From Lepidurus packardi (Eukaryota; Arthropoda; Branchiopoda; Notostraca; Triopsidae), in contig JAKZAN010000007.1 of assembly GCA_023053545.1 (NCBI GenBank), forward strand, positions 186,001-250,000: a stretch of DNA of 64,000 nt, read 5' to 3'. Below are positions 21,003 to 32,696 of this stretch, one piece after another (the stretch's first letter is position 1; every line of letters starts with the position of its first letter). The notes beneath the pieces were generated by a model that was not told the origin of the DNA, made no database searches, and saw only the letters and a list, made by a program, of their open reading frames with translations. A program made the translations under genes and the position numbers.

Positions 21003-22825
21003 TCCAGCCGTGACTCGGGCGAATCCAGGAAACGAGAAATCGGCCCCGGGATCCGGTCTGGGTCGGGCCTCGCCGATGGTCGCACCTGGAAAAAACGATT
21101 AAATTGAAATCTGGACAGACTGTCGGCTGCGTCATTAAGGATGCCGGGAATGTGGACTAAGCGTAGCTGAAAATGGTAGAAAAAACAAGCCATAGTGATT
21201 TGCCGAATCAAGGACGCGAGCCACGATTGCTTAGACGTCCCTGCCCGCCACGCGTCTACCATGCCCATGTTGTCGCAATGTAACGTAATCTTTTGTCCCC
21301 TCCAGTGCATTCCCCAGGTCAGACAGGCCACCAGAACAGGGAAACCCTCCTTCCATGACATGGAACATGCGGGATTAGCGAGGATGTGTTTAGGCCATGG
21401 CATGGCGAACCACCGATTTCCCCATACCGCAGCACAGCCAAGTGCCCCAGATGCGTCTGATGCGAGATTCAAGGACTCTGCGGATGTCCATTTGCAATCC
21501 AAAATGGGTGCGGTCCCGTTGAACCTGGGCAGCATAGCCTGCCACCACCGAACGTCTTCCCTGGCTTCAGCGGACAGGGTGACGTAATGGTGTTTGGGGC
21601 CTGTTTCGCTGATGGCGGAATAGAGCCGGCGAAGAAAAATACGGCTAGCGGGAATGCAAGCTGAAGCAAAACATAACTTGCCCACCAAGGATTCCAAGAC
21701 TGACTTACGAGCTGTTCTACGCGCCCCGAAATCGTTTAATTCCGTTAACAGCTCCTGCAGCTTATCGTCTGGGATGGAGATAGAATTCTGGACAGAATCG
21801 AGAACGAAACCCAACAGCGGCATCCTTGTTGAAGGTAGCACGCTTTTTTCGTTAGCCAACGGAATGCCGCACTCTCCACAAACCGTTTCCATAGTGTCCA
21901 ATAGATGTTGGCAAGCGAGCCGGGACTCGGCGATAAAGTAAAAATCATCCAAATAATGATTAATGCCATCGTGTGAAGTCATCCCGCGTACTATGTCTCG
22001 AAGCACCTCAGCGAACTGGCAGAAGATGTTGGGAGAGGAACGACAACCAAAGGTTAGCCGAACGTCGCAAAAATACAAATTGCGCCAGCAAAACCCCAGC
22101 AGAGGCCACTGGGACTTGAGGACAGGCAGGAGCCTAAAAGCGCTCTTAATGTCGCATTTTGCCATAAATGCGGGCATGTCTGAAGTGGACATCCTTCTGA
22201 CCAGATGCATAGCCACATCAATGCCGTGATATTGTACATGAGCTGCGGAATCTGGAATCCCGTCGTTGACGCTCGAACCGCGAGGGCGCGAAAGGTCCAT
22301 GATCAGTCGAGCTCCACTAGGTTTTTTCGGAACCAAACCAAGCGCATTGACGACAAAGTCCTTGAAAGGGGGTGTGGAAAAGGGGCCGAGGACATGACCT
22401 TTCTGGACTTCAGTGGTGATAAGTTGGTCCACCGTGGTAGGGTCCCTGTAGGTCGAGGGTGAATTCCTAGAGAAACGTGAAATGCGTTTGCGGTAGAAGC
22501 CGATGTCACAACCCCGGGAAAGTCGATAGAGCCAAATTTGTGCAACGTTTTTATTCACGAATTTTTCTGCCAAATGACAAAAGGCGGGAATGATGACCGG
22601 TGTGGAGGGCTTTGCGGAAGCAATGTCAGGTGAAATCGAGGCGCATGCCTCCCCAACAGTGAACGGAAATCCCCCGAAGCTCATGGGGCAAGGAACGTCC
22701 ATAACATTCATAATATCGGAAGGCACAAAGGAAGAGCAAGGTACATCAAACGAACCCGTCACTGAATTTCCATTACTAGCACTAGGAGAAGCTGAACCAA
22801 TGGGACCGGATGAAGCATTTACCAT
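20954..22825 (-). CDS. Reverse transcriptase-RNase H of the Ngaro-like element
   Basis: 623-residue frame. Motifs in order: GLVPKKPSGARLIMDLSRPR (RT fingers), KCDIKSAFRLLPV (first Asp), HYLDDFYFIAESR (the catalytic Asp pair, LDD rather than MDD), then an RNase H domain with ASDASGALGCAAVW, HCDNMGMVDAW and a C-terminal NDAADSLSR. This is the compact RT-RNase H of DIRS-order elements, with no integrase or protease. It starts at 22,825, 74 bp after the gag stop, and overlaps the recombinase frame at its end. No stop or frameshift seen. Confidence 0.92.
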   Translation of the reverse strand: MVNASSGPIGSASPSASNGNSVTGSFDVPCSSFVPSDIMNVMDVPCPMSFGGFPFTVGEACASISPDIASAKPSTPVIIPAFCHLAEKFVNKNVAQIWLYRLSRGCDIGFYRKRISRFSRNSPSTYRDPTTVDQLITTEVQKGHVLGPFSTPPFKDFVVNALGLVPKKPSGARLIMDLSRPRGSSVNDGIPDSAAHVQYHGIDVAMHLVRRMSTSDMPAFMAKCDIKSAFRLLPVLKSQWPLLGFCWRNLYFCDVRLTFGCRSSPNIFCQFAEVLRDIVRGMTSHDGINHYLDDFYFIAESRLACQHLLDTMETVCGECGIPLANEKSVLPSTRMPLLGFVLDSVQNSISIPDDKLQELLTELNDFGARRTARKSVLESLVGKLCFASACIPASRIFLRRLYSAISETGPKHHYVTLSAEAREDVRWWQAMLPRFNGTAPILDCKWTSAESLNLASDASGALGCAAVWGNRWFAMPWPKHILANPACSMSWKEGFPVLVACLTWGMHWRGQKITLHCDNMGMVDAWRAGTSKQSWLASLIRQITMACFFYHFQLRLVHIPGILNDAADSLSRFQFNRFFQVRPSARPDPDRIPGPISRFLDSPESRLECLSLTDLLSEMPESC

Positions 22826-22898
22826 TACATGGTAAATTTAGCATTACCCGGATGAAGCAAAACGCAAGATGAAGCAGGTGGCTCTAGGACGGCAGATA

Positions 22899-24502
22899 TT
22901 AGTTTTTTGGAGGGTTCTTTTGGCGGCGCGGAGATCTAGAACGCGAGCGGTTGCGACCGGATGACCGATGACCAAAATGCGGCTTTTCTTTTTTAGGACA
23001 CCGGCGTCTGGGGTGGTCCGGGCTGTGGCAGATTGAACATTCGTGAAGGTATGAGCATGAAGGAGGGCCTTCGCAAAAGGTGTTGTTGAAACGATGGCAG
23101 AGGTCTCGGGAGCCCCGGTTCCAGCTCTTATAGTTCTGGCATTTGAAACAGGCTGGGAACTTGGAAGCTGCGGATAGGCCCCCCGCTGCTGGGGCCGAGC
23201 TGATAGCGGCCTGTGCAGCAAACCAACTTGGATCATCAGGAAGCCAACCTGGATATGCGTCCGCGCGGCCTCGAATGGACAAGTCCAGGTTATTCCAAGC
23301 TACCGGATGCATTTGTGCCCAAACCGAGGCCATGTTTCGGATATGGCCCAAAAAGGCGACTGCTTTGGACGCCCGGAGATCGGGCGGAGAATTAGCAACG
23401 GAATGCATAAAAAGAGTAGCCACGCCAACTACCCACTGGTCTAACAATAGGGGCGAGGATCCCTTAGATGCCGACGGTTGTTCGAGAGTCGTGTTCTTGA
23501 TAAGATCTCCAAGAGGAAGGGCGATTAGACCTTTCAGGATCTTCTCTCCCGCATCCGGAAGGAGGGGTGGCAAGTTTGCGAAGGATGCCGTTAACATAGT
23601 AGAAGGGCACTGTGCAGTGGCGATGGAGGGCTGGATCCCCGATCCAAGGTGGGCCCAAGCCGCAGCGTACGGCTTTGTTGCCGGACGCACGTCCGGATGG
23701 TTCGAGAGGCCTTGGGTAGTTAGCCATGCCAGCAGTGATTGAATGTCCCCTGGAGAAATACCTTGCTGCGGGTGTGAAGATGCGACCGACGTGACTGCTT
23801 GGGGTGTGGAAGGCATCGCCGACTGGTAGGCGGGCGATGAGGCAGTCAAGTAAGAGGCGTGGCATGAGGCGTCCACAACGGAGCAAAATGCGAAGTGGGA
23901 GCAGCCAGCGGTGCTACAGGCGTCGCAGCAAGCGGGGCGGCAGGCCGACCGGTGGACGCTACAGGCGGAGCGACTGGCCAAGCAAAAGGCGCTACAGGCG
24001 GAGCGACCGGCAAGGGCGGGGCGTCAAACGAAGCCGACGGGGCAACAGGCCTACCGGTAGACGCTACAGGCGGAGCGACCGGAGAATTAAACGGCGCTAC
24101 ATGCGGAGCGACCGGCAAAGCAATAGACGCTGCAGGCGGAGCGTTAAACGAGGTAGAAGGTACCACCAGCGGAGCGTGCTGCGTGGTCAACATGGTGAGA
24201 GGTGGTGTGGCAGGTGGGGCGGCGTGCGAGGCAACCGGCAGAGCAACCAAGCGGGCACTGGACGATGATGTAGAGGCGGACGGCACCTGGACACTATCAC
24301 CGCGACGCGATCGAGATGACGTAGCAGATGACTTGGCAGACTTACTCGAAGAACCGCCAGCCGGATTCCTTGCGTTCCGCGCCGAACGCCGCGCCGACCC
24401 CGCAACGGATCGGACCGAGCCTGGCTGGGAAGACGGACTGTCTCCTTCGGACGGTGGAGAGAGCGCAGCGAGAGGCAAATTCTCCGCTTGGGAAGCTTCC
24501 AT
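22899..24502 (-). CDS. gag: Gag-like protein of the Ngaro-like element (frame change near 23,850)
   Basis: The N-terminal frame opens at the ATG at 24,502 and is very rich in Ala, Pro, Ser and Val, with repeated APPVA-type segments. It ends at 23,846, and an overlapping frame (from 23,981) continues to 22,899. The second part carries a typical Ngaro/DIRS zinc-finger region: CFKCQNYKSWNRGSRDLCH, then CEGPPSCSYLHECSICHSPD and RRRCPKKE, followed by an Arg/Ser-rich tail. The frame change may be a mutation or a programmed frameshift; the short repeats around 23,850-23,980 make the exact point uncertain. The protein probably packages element RNA. Confidence 0.75.
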
Positions 24503-24814
24503 CTTCACTGATGGAAGATGACTGGCCAAGCTCTGCAATTGTCCTGGCCTTAAATACCAACTGGGAGGCGATTGACAAGGATGTGACCTAAGGGATGCAA
24601 ACAAGGAAGAGCAGCGCCGACCTTGGAGCCAAGGTAATCTGAGTGACCCAGGTCAAGACGACAAAGGCCGCGCGACCAGGGCAGCGCAACCGAGCCAAGA
24701 AGATGTGCCGGAATGCAAGGCCTGCATCTTGGGAGGAGACAAGCGAGGAGTCCCTCGACGACTGACTTGGCGATAATATCCTTTTACCATCCTTCGACGG
24801 CAAAAGATCAATTA
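24346..24814 (-). repeat. Split direct repeat A, 5' terminal copy with gag start
   Basis: 469 bp copy of 19,137-19,605 forming the 5' end of the element on the minus strand. It includes the first codons of gag (ATG at 24,502), so transcription presumably starts within it. Confidence 0.92.
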
Positions 24815-25711
24815 AGCGGCACTTGTTCGGCAACGTAGAAAAGGGAAGGATAAGCTACCTGCAGGCAAAGTGGGCGAACAAGATGGCCGAACAAACCCCA
24901 CCTTCTGGGATATTGACTTCAGGACAAAATCAAGTGTGGTCTACAATTATATTTTTGGAAAATCGGAGGTAACAGATAAAATTCTGAAAAAAATTACTGT
25001 GGGAAAGGAACATGTGTCTAGTTAACCACAATATGCAGGGTTGATTTAATTTTTATTTAAACACTATACTTTGTACAAAACATGTCGTTTAACTCTAAAA
25101 TATCTTTTACATTAACAGTTATTTCACTGTCCGACATTCGTGACGGGTGCCTACTCCAACGTTCTACAAAATAGAAAAAGAACGGTTTAGTTACGTGAAC
25201 GCGTGGATTTTCCAAAATTAAAATTCTAAAAAACACCCGATTGAGAGCAGTAATGGACAAAAAGTGAAAGGTCGACCGGCCTCCCTACCTGTCCTAACAT
25301 AACCAAACCTACCATAACCTAACTGAAACTAATCTAACCTACTAAACCTACCCTTACCTAACTAGACCTAACCTAATTTAACATATTTTAACAAAATTTA
25401 ACGCATTTAACCCAGGCGCGCTTATGCAAACCATAGGGAAATCAATGTAAAAGCTAGGCCAGTTTGGTTAGGTCTAGTTAGGGTAGGTTAGTCAGGTCAG
25501 GTTAGGTTAGGCCTAGAATATGTTCAGGAATGTTTACTTGTCATTTTGGTGAAGTTTTTACAATTTTAGACCGATTAGGAAACGAGCAAATCGAGGGGGG
25601 TGGTATAACCCAATAGTAACTGTGTTCTTTTGCATGTTCCGGCATCATGGTCTTGTAGCCTATTTCTTCTCTGACATTTCCTTTCCATTGCTAGTGTGGT
25701 CTGCCTGGGAT
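24815..25711. other. Non-coding interval with TTAGG/CCTAA-type repeats
   Basis: From about 25,290 to 25,380 there is a CCTAAC-rich stretch (AACCTACC, ACCTAACT, ACCTAACC). From about 25,470 to 25,515 there is its complement type (GGTTAGG, GTTAGGGTAGG, AGGTTAGGTTAGG). The two halves are imperfectly inverted around about 90 bp of AT-rich sequence. TTAGG is the usual arthropod telomere unit, but the spacing is irregular, so this is degenerate or a foldback repeat. The rest (24,815-25,280 and 25,520-25,711) shows nothing I recognise. Confidence 0.6.
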
Positions 25712-28181
25712 ATGTCCAGAAAATACAGAAAGGAATGGGAAGCCGACTTCCCATGGCTGAAGAAAAGCTCTGATGGCACCGAAAGTGCGTACTGCATTTT
25801 GTGCCGTTCTATCTTAAAAGTACACAAGGGCTCTTTAGAGCAACATCAGAAAACTGCCTCGCACATTGCAAGAGACACGACCAAGACGAGCAGTCAGAGG
25901 CAGTTAACATTCAAGCCAGTACCTTTAGTTAAAAAAGACGAAACTAAGAAATAGGTACTTTTTCTTACCCCGGCCATTTTTTCAGGATTTGTATGTCAAG
26001 CGGAAATAACCAATATTAACCTTACCTTATACAAGCATGCATAGCCTACAGTCCCAGCCTCTCGTTTAAGCTACTACGTTCGTGTATTACCGCGGATTTT
26101 ATAGCTAAACACGCCCAAATCTTACTTTACCTTTTCTAGTCAAATTTACCCTGCCTACCCGCTTCTTGGACCCCTTTTTTGGTTTTAGATCCTTCTATTC
26201 GGGTTGATGATCAATTATTGCTTTACTGGTTTCATTAGGAAGTTTGAGATAGGTTCAAAAGAAAATGGGAGATTTCGTCTGCTAGAGAATATTCAAAGAT
26301 TGCCATTAGGGCAGGACTCAGGATTTTGTTTTCGGGGGTGTTTTGTTCCCATTATAAAGTCTACATGATAAAATAAGAATTTCAGGGGGGGATTGAACCC
26401 CTATATCCCCTCCCTGTACGGTCGTGATTGGCTTTGCTGTAAATTTAATTTTATTAGGTTACACTATAAAGGTATAAATTAGATTAAAACCAGTGGGTTC
26501 CACTTAGATGGGTAACAGAATTTCACAAATCTGAAAACGTTTGGAAACCCTAAAAAAATTGGTCGGGGTATAATCGAAGGAACTCTTAAACAGAACTGGC
26601 GTTGAACATGTGTTGTCACTCCCCAATTGTAACTATGGATCATCTTGGTGAAATTGTGTCTCGCAATGGGAAAGGAAGCTTGTGGGAAGGCTTGAGGATG
26701 CACAGGACCAAATGCTCCCAGATAATCAAGAACGTGATCGCAAGAGCTCTTGAAGAAGAAGTCGCCCAAGAGCTGAAAAACAAGAAGTTTGCGGTCCTCA
26801 TCGATGAATCGACAGACATAACTACAGCTAAACATATATGTATATGTGTGCGATATTTCTCAGAGTTAGAGAATAACATCATATATGATTATTTGGGGCT
26901 AATTCCTGTGGTATCAACCACGGGCGAAGATCTCTTTCTCGCCTTGAAAGAGAAGCTAGAATCTGTTGGGATTTCTTTCTCGAATTGCATTGGGTATAGC
27001 TCCGATGGCGCAGCGAACGTTATTGGAGCTCAAATTCAGTTTGGTCTCGTGTTAAGGCCGAAACCCAACATTGCGTCCAACTTAAATATATTTGCCATTC
27101 TCTCAACCTCGTTGTGCAGCATGCGTTTGAGGCTATGCCATCCAGCATTGGATTTTTATTGACAGAAATTCCTTCCTTCTTCTCGAAGAGTCAGATAAGA
27201 CGTGAGAATTTCCTTAGTTTGTTTGAAAGAATGTCACTAAATAGTGACAGGCAAGGTACCCCAACTCCTTTTCAGAAGTACTCTGTTACTCGCTGGTTAG
27301 TGCGAGGCAAAGTCTTGTACAACCTGCTGGTAAACTGGCAGAAGTTGAAGGCCTACTTTAGCCAAATGGAACTCAAAGCTCCGGCTAGTGTGAGATACAA
27401 GGTTTCGTCGATCAGCAATATGCTGAAAGACGACTCCGTGTACCTCCTGATTGTGTTTCTGACGCCTATCGTGAGGGAATTTGAGCAAATTAACGCACTA
27501 TTCCAAAGTGCCAGTGTGGATCCCGAAAAGCTTGTTCGTGAGCTCTCTCTCCACCACAAAAGTGTGAAGGATAGAGTTTTTGACGTCAGAGGGTATCAAA
27601 AACCTCTTTCCCGTGTAGATTTCGGAGCGAAATTTTCTTTTGAATGTGGAGCGTTTATCCAAAATCAATCTTGCGGCACTAAAGAGGGTGCTGAAAAAAT
27701 CGTTGAGACTGTCCAAGGGAGATGTTTGAAGTTTCTCTTGGCACTTATTTCTCAAATGGAGTCTCGTCTTCCGGAAAATACAGAAATATTTCGTGAATTG
27801 TCGTATCTGTCGCCAAGTCGAGTCCTTTCTCAAGTGGACAAGGTAAATTTTGGTGAGCTACCTCTGAGACACCTAATGGGAACAAATGCCCAGTTAATAG
27901 AAGACCAGTACAGAAAAGTTAGCCTTATCATCTGGACTGACACGGATCTTTTTAAAAATTCAACCATTTCCAAAGACGCAGTCAAGTTCTGGGCCTCAGT
28001 CAGAAGCTATCAGAATGTACTAGGAAGTTTTGCATTTAGGGAGTTAGCTGACTATTGCTTGGCCTGCTTATCTCTGCCCATATGTAATGCTTTCGTAGAG
28101 AGAGTATTTTCTCAAGTCACCTACGTGAAGAGTAAACTTCGTAATAGAATGCAGATAAAAATGCTCGACTCAGTTGTTTAG
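25712..28181 (+). pseudogene. hAT-family transposase relic
   Basis: An N-terminal exon from the ATG at 25,712 encodes a BED/TTF-like zinc finger (YCILCRSIL..HKGSLEQHQKTASH). 25,955-26,590 is probably intron, with no clean splice sites chosen. The catalytic part starts near 26,595: KFAVLIDESTDITTAKH carries the first Asp and GYSSDGAANVIG the second. A frameshift near 27,030 moves the frame to CHSLNLVVQHAFE and onward to 28,181. The C-terminal dimerisation region ends CNAFVERVFSQVTYVKSKLRNR, with the catalytic Glu in VERVFS. The frameshift makes it a pseudogene. Terminal inverted repeats were not found, so the element limits are unknown. Confidence 0.8.
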
Positions 28182-28782
28182 AGTGAAGTCGTACCTTTCA
28201 AGTAGAGGTTTATGTTGCAAGGAATACACTGTGTCGGCTGGAATGGTTCAGCAATTTACCAGCAAAATGTACGGTGAGAATATTGATGGTGAAACTGAAC
28301 ATCAAGATCTCTCAACTTTGTTACATTTTGATTAATGATCTGTTTAATCCATGCAGTACGCAGTTTCCGTATTTGTTGCATCATTTGTATCGTTTTTTTC
28401 TGCGTGTAAATGCATGATTGTATGTTTTTTTGCTCTGCACGTGTTTCCAACTTTCGTTAAACATGAAAAGCACTCGCATGTAATCTTATTAATTGAATCT
28501 CTTTCACGTGCAATTTCATTTGCGATGTATTAATGCCAAAGGAAGTTCCTATGGGTTTCAATTCCCAAAAAAATAGTGATCTCGTTTTCATAATAAAATG
28601 ATTTAATCGGATGTTTAACATTCTTTTGGAGAGCTTATATTATAAGTAATAATACGACTCCATGAACACGCAATAATGAATAAGAGACCGCATGGTTTAA
28701 GAGCACAAACCAGGGTTGCCAGATTTTTTTTTAGTCAGCAAACCAAAGTAACCTACAAAACAAACCAAAAATAAACCATATT
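28182..28782. other. Non-coding interval
   Basis: AT-rich sequence after the hAT relic. A CAGGGTTGCCAGA motif at 28,712 resembles a hAT terminus, but I found no partner in the window. Nothing else supported. Confidence 0.4.
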
Positions 28783-28962
<180 letters not shown>

Positions 28963-31115
28963 TCGCAACGCATTCGAAATGCGAGTATTTTATTGCTCTA
29001 TTTGCAAAAAAGTCTGCCACCATCTCAAATTTTACCGACTTCACTTAAAGGCCCATTCCTCTGTGGCATCTTCTCAGCTTTTCCCTTGTACAGTATGCGC
29101 TTCAGCTTTTAAAACGCAGTTTTCCTTAAATACTCACTTTTCCAGAAAACACAAAGATGTGGTCTTTGCCAAAACTGAGTCAATTTACTCCAAAAATTTT
29201 TTTGAAAAATGTACTGTTCCAAATTGTGAAGAAAGTATATCGAATTTATATTTTCTGTTGAAACATCTCAAGGCGCACATTAGGTCAGGAGTTCAGACTA
29301 GATGCCCGTATAAGGACTGTAATTTTTCCGCCAGCGTCTTGTCTAGCTTTACTTCACATCTGTCAAGAAAACATAGGAAAAACTCAACAGCTTGGCCTAC
29401 TTTGACTGGTTTGCTGCAGGAGAGTGGTTCTTTTTCTGAAACACACGGGAGCAATGAAGAAAATACGAATTTTACACATTGCGATGATTTTAGGGGTAGG
29501 GAGAATGTTGATGTAGAAAAATCAAATGAACTTGAACGAGAACTTAGTAGTGCAGAAGAAGTTGAATTGATGAGAGCACTTGCGAATCTTTACCTTCAAA
29601 TGGAAGTCAAGTTCCTTATTCCGCAAAGTACAGTTGACGTTAATTACTGAAAACTACTGCGCAATTGCAAATATTTCTAGACAGCGGTATATTGAGAGTA
29701 CTAAAGTCTGCTTGAGAGAGCAAGGGCTAAGAGAAGAAATTATTAATGAAATTTGTGAAAAATTATGTAGGGAAGATCCTATCTCTAGGCTACATGAGAG
29801 CAAAGGAAAGTTGAGTACTCAATACTTGAGGAGACAATTTTTTACGAGAAACTTCCATTACGTCGCACCCGTTGAGCTTAAAGCTTCTCTAAACAGCTCG
29901 TACCATTATGCTCCAATTGAGGAAACCCTTCGAAGCTTATTTAGCCATGATATAGTCCGCAGGTCATTAGAAAATTATTGTCAGGTTAATAATCCAACCT
30001 ACGTTTTCTCTGATGTGTTCGATGGGCTAGTTTTTCAAGCCCTTCCTCCGGAAAGAAAAAAAAGGCATCCATATTATTTTATACACTGACGCATTCGAAG
30101 TTGTATGTCCAATAGGCTATGCTGTAACTAGATACAAAGTTCTTGCGGTCTACATGGTATCAGCAAATTTACCGTACTACCTTAGATCAAGCGTAGATCA
30201 GATTCAGCTTATACTTCTTATAAAAGAGAAGGACTTTGAGGTACAGATTCATTTTGAAAGACTAGCAAAAGACTTAGTGAAAGTAGAAGCTGACGGCTTT
30301 CTTGTTAACGGAGTAGCATATCCAGTAAATCTGTTAGCAATTTTGGGAGACAACCTTGGCAGCCATTCAATAGGTGGATTTATCGAAAGCTTCTCGCGAA
30401 ATGAATACTACTGTAGATTTTGTTTGGCAACTAGAGATGGACGTAAATCTGTAGACATCATCAACACATGGCCTTTAAGAACTAAAGAAAACTACAACGC
30501 CTGTGTAGAACAAATTGGAAATACCATTGATAGTAAAAACGGAATAAAGTTTAGCTCGCCATTCAATAATTTAAGTTTCTTCCATGTATGTAATCCAGGG
30601 TTACCACCATACATTTCCCATGATCTTTTCGAAGGCTTAATAGCGTACGACGTGCCACTCTTTTTAAAAAATTTGGTTCGTCTTGGTTGTCTTTCGAAAC
30701 AATATTTAAATAATAGAATAGAAAAGTTGAAGTATGCAGAATTAGATAGAAGAGATGCTCCAAAGCCGTTCAATTTTTCCAAACCGAGGTTAACCGGAAA
30801 CGCAGTTTCCTTGCGTAACTTCTTACGTTTTTTGCCCCTAATCTTGAGGAAGAAAGTTGTGAATTGCAACGACAAATTGTGGCGCTCATTAATCCGACTT
30901 AAGAAAATTGTCGCATTTTGCTGCGCACCAAAGATTACAACGCAGCAAATGACAATTCTAAACCAGCTTATTCATGAATATATCCAGTGGTGCTGATGGG
31001 GGGGGGGGGGTCATGAGGAGTTACTCCTCTTGGCCACTTGGCGGGGGGGATACCGCCGAATACAGTGGGGGAAGGGTTTAAACTGCGCCTGAGATGTTAA
31101 GTTTATACTTGTGAG

Positions 31116-31285
31116 CAGGGCCGTAGCCAGGGGGGAGGGTCTTTTAAGCCGCCCCCCCCCCCCCGAAATTTGTATTTTATAATGGTAAGGATATGCGAAT
31201 AGTAAACGCGCAATAAGATTACATATTGAAAACCCCCTCCAAAGCTTTCCAACCCCCCCCCCCCCCAATCCTGGCTACGGCCCTG
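31116..31285. mobile_element. MITE G, hAT-type, 170 bp
   Basis: Perfect terminal inverted repeats CAGGGCCGTAGCCAGG flank a centre of C/G runs. The 8-bp duplication CTTGTGAG (31,108-31,115 and 31,286-31,293) shows a hAT-type insertion into the 5' part of element B. It carries no open frame. 31,294-31,440 is followed by C-rich imperfect repeats (GAAACTC..CCCCCC). Confidence 0.93.
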
Positions 31286-32696
31286 CTTGTGAGCATAGGC
31301 AACAAGCAAATTTTCAAAAAAATGCATATGACCCCCCCCCCGAAACTCCCATGCCCACCCCCCCTTGAAACTCCATATCCCCCCCTTGAAACTCACATGT
31401 CCCCCAAGCAAAATTCCATATTGAAATCTTAAATAAATACAAGTGTTTTTTTAAAAATAATAGTTGCGTTTTTCTTTGCATACAAAGTTCGAACGTAGTC
31501 CGATGAAGCCATATTTACAGTTGCTGTATGTTGCGAGGTGTCGAGGCTGTATTTGCACCCTATGCTCCAAATTGTTGCAATGAAAAGCTTACAGCAGTTT
31601 CAAGGGAAAAAATTGGGCTTACATCCCATAGCTAAACTCATATGGGCTTTTAACCCATTTGCCGCTCTTCAAAATGCCACCACTGCAAAAGTAAACAGTA
31701 GGGCGTCGCAGTCAAGCGAGCGAACCGTGAAGACACAAGGCAGAAAACTCACTTCTTGGGACGGTCGACACTACAAACTCAATTCTCTTTACGAGCCCTG
31801 TAACGCTATTAATATGCCTAAAGGACATTCGGAATATTATCGATGTCAAGGGACTGGATGTGGTTTTAGCGTGCGGAAAGACAAATGGCTTTCTCACCTT
31901 CGAGAAAAGCACAAATATGAGTACCTCAACAACATCGAAGTGAGAAGAATTCTGAAGGGTAAACGTCCGAGTCCTTCTGGAATAAGGTAAAGTATCTATT
32001 TACCTTAATTAATTCTCCACTTATTTTTTCTTATTACCAAATAGTTACTTAATTTAATTTGATTTAATTTAATTTGATAATTATAATTTGTTACTACCCA
32101 ATATTGACTCAAAAAATATGCCTTTTAAGGCTACGGGATACCTATGGCTAGTATGCTTTAAAGAGAAGGCTTTCAGCACGAAAAAATTATCAAGTCATAC
32201 ATCAAAAACTAGTAGTCGGATTGTAATGGTATTTTCTTTTAAATTCATTTAAAAAAAACAGTGCACTTCGAAGCCCAGTTTCTGAATTATTTTAGAAACA
32301 AAAACTCGACTCCTATTTACAAATTTATCATGCAATATTTAAAAAAGTCTCTTCGATACTTATTAAATTTTACTTCTCATATCATTAGAGACACAAAGAT
32401 ATTGTTAAATATCGAACGAATTTCGTGCGATGACCTGATATGTTTCCTGTTTGACCATAAAAGTGTTAGGTGTCCTATAGCCATTATAGGTCAGAGTAAT
32501 AGCTATAATTTTGTCTGCCCTGTGCATTAATTATTTTCTTCGTAATTCTTTGAGTAGCCAAGAAGCAACTACTACTGAAACTCAACCATCAAAGAGCCTT
32601 CGAAATTTCTTTGGCAACCCTGTCACCCTGACTACTAGTACTGCTGCAGCGGCAGTCGGGTCAAGTGAAACACCGACACGCTTAGATCATATACAC

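Larger units (their letters stand above)
18803..24814 (-). mobile_element. Ngaro-like tyrosine-recombinase (DIRS-order) retrotransposon with split direct repeats
   Basis: The minus-strand order is repeat A (24,814-24,346), gag, RT/RNase H, tyrosine recombinase, repeat B (19,850-19,602), repeat A again (19,605-19,137), an 85-bp spacer, and repeat B again (19,051-18,803). This A-ORFs-B-A-B layout is the split-direct-repeat structure known for Ngaro and PAT groups. The gene set lacks any methyltransferase I can see, which favours Ngaro. The repeats are nearly identical (one C/A-type mismatch in the first part of B, none noticed in A), so the insertion is recent. A and B overlap by ATTA. Confidence 0.93.

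Noticed and set aside
25057-25260. Minus-strand 67-codon open frame
   Set aside because: Short, no recognisable motif, AT-rich context; nothing supports it as a gene.
28712-28726. hAT terminus CAGGGTTGCCAGA
   Set aside because: Looks right for a hAT end, but no partner end or 8-bp duplication was found, so no element is called.
32261-32530. 89-codon open frame before exon 2 of hAT-B
   Set aside because: Lies within the intron 31,987-32,557 whose splice sites keep the transposase in phase; AT-rich noise.
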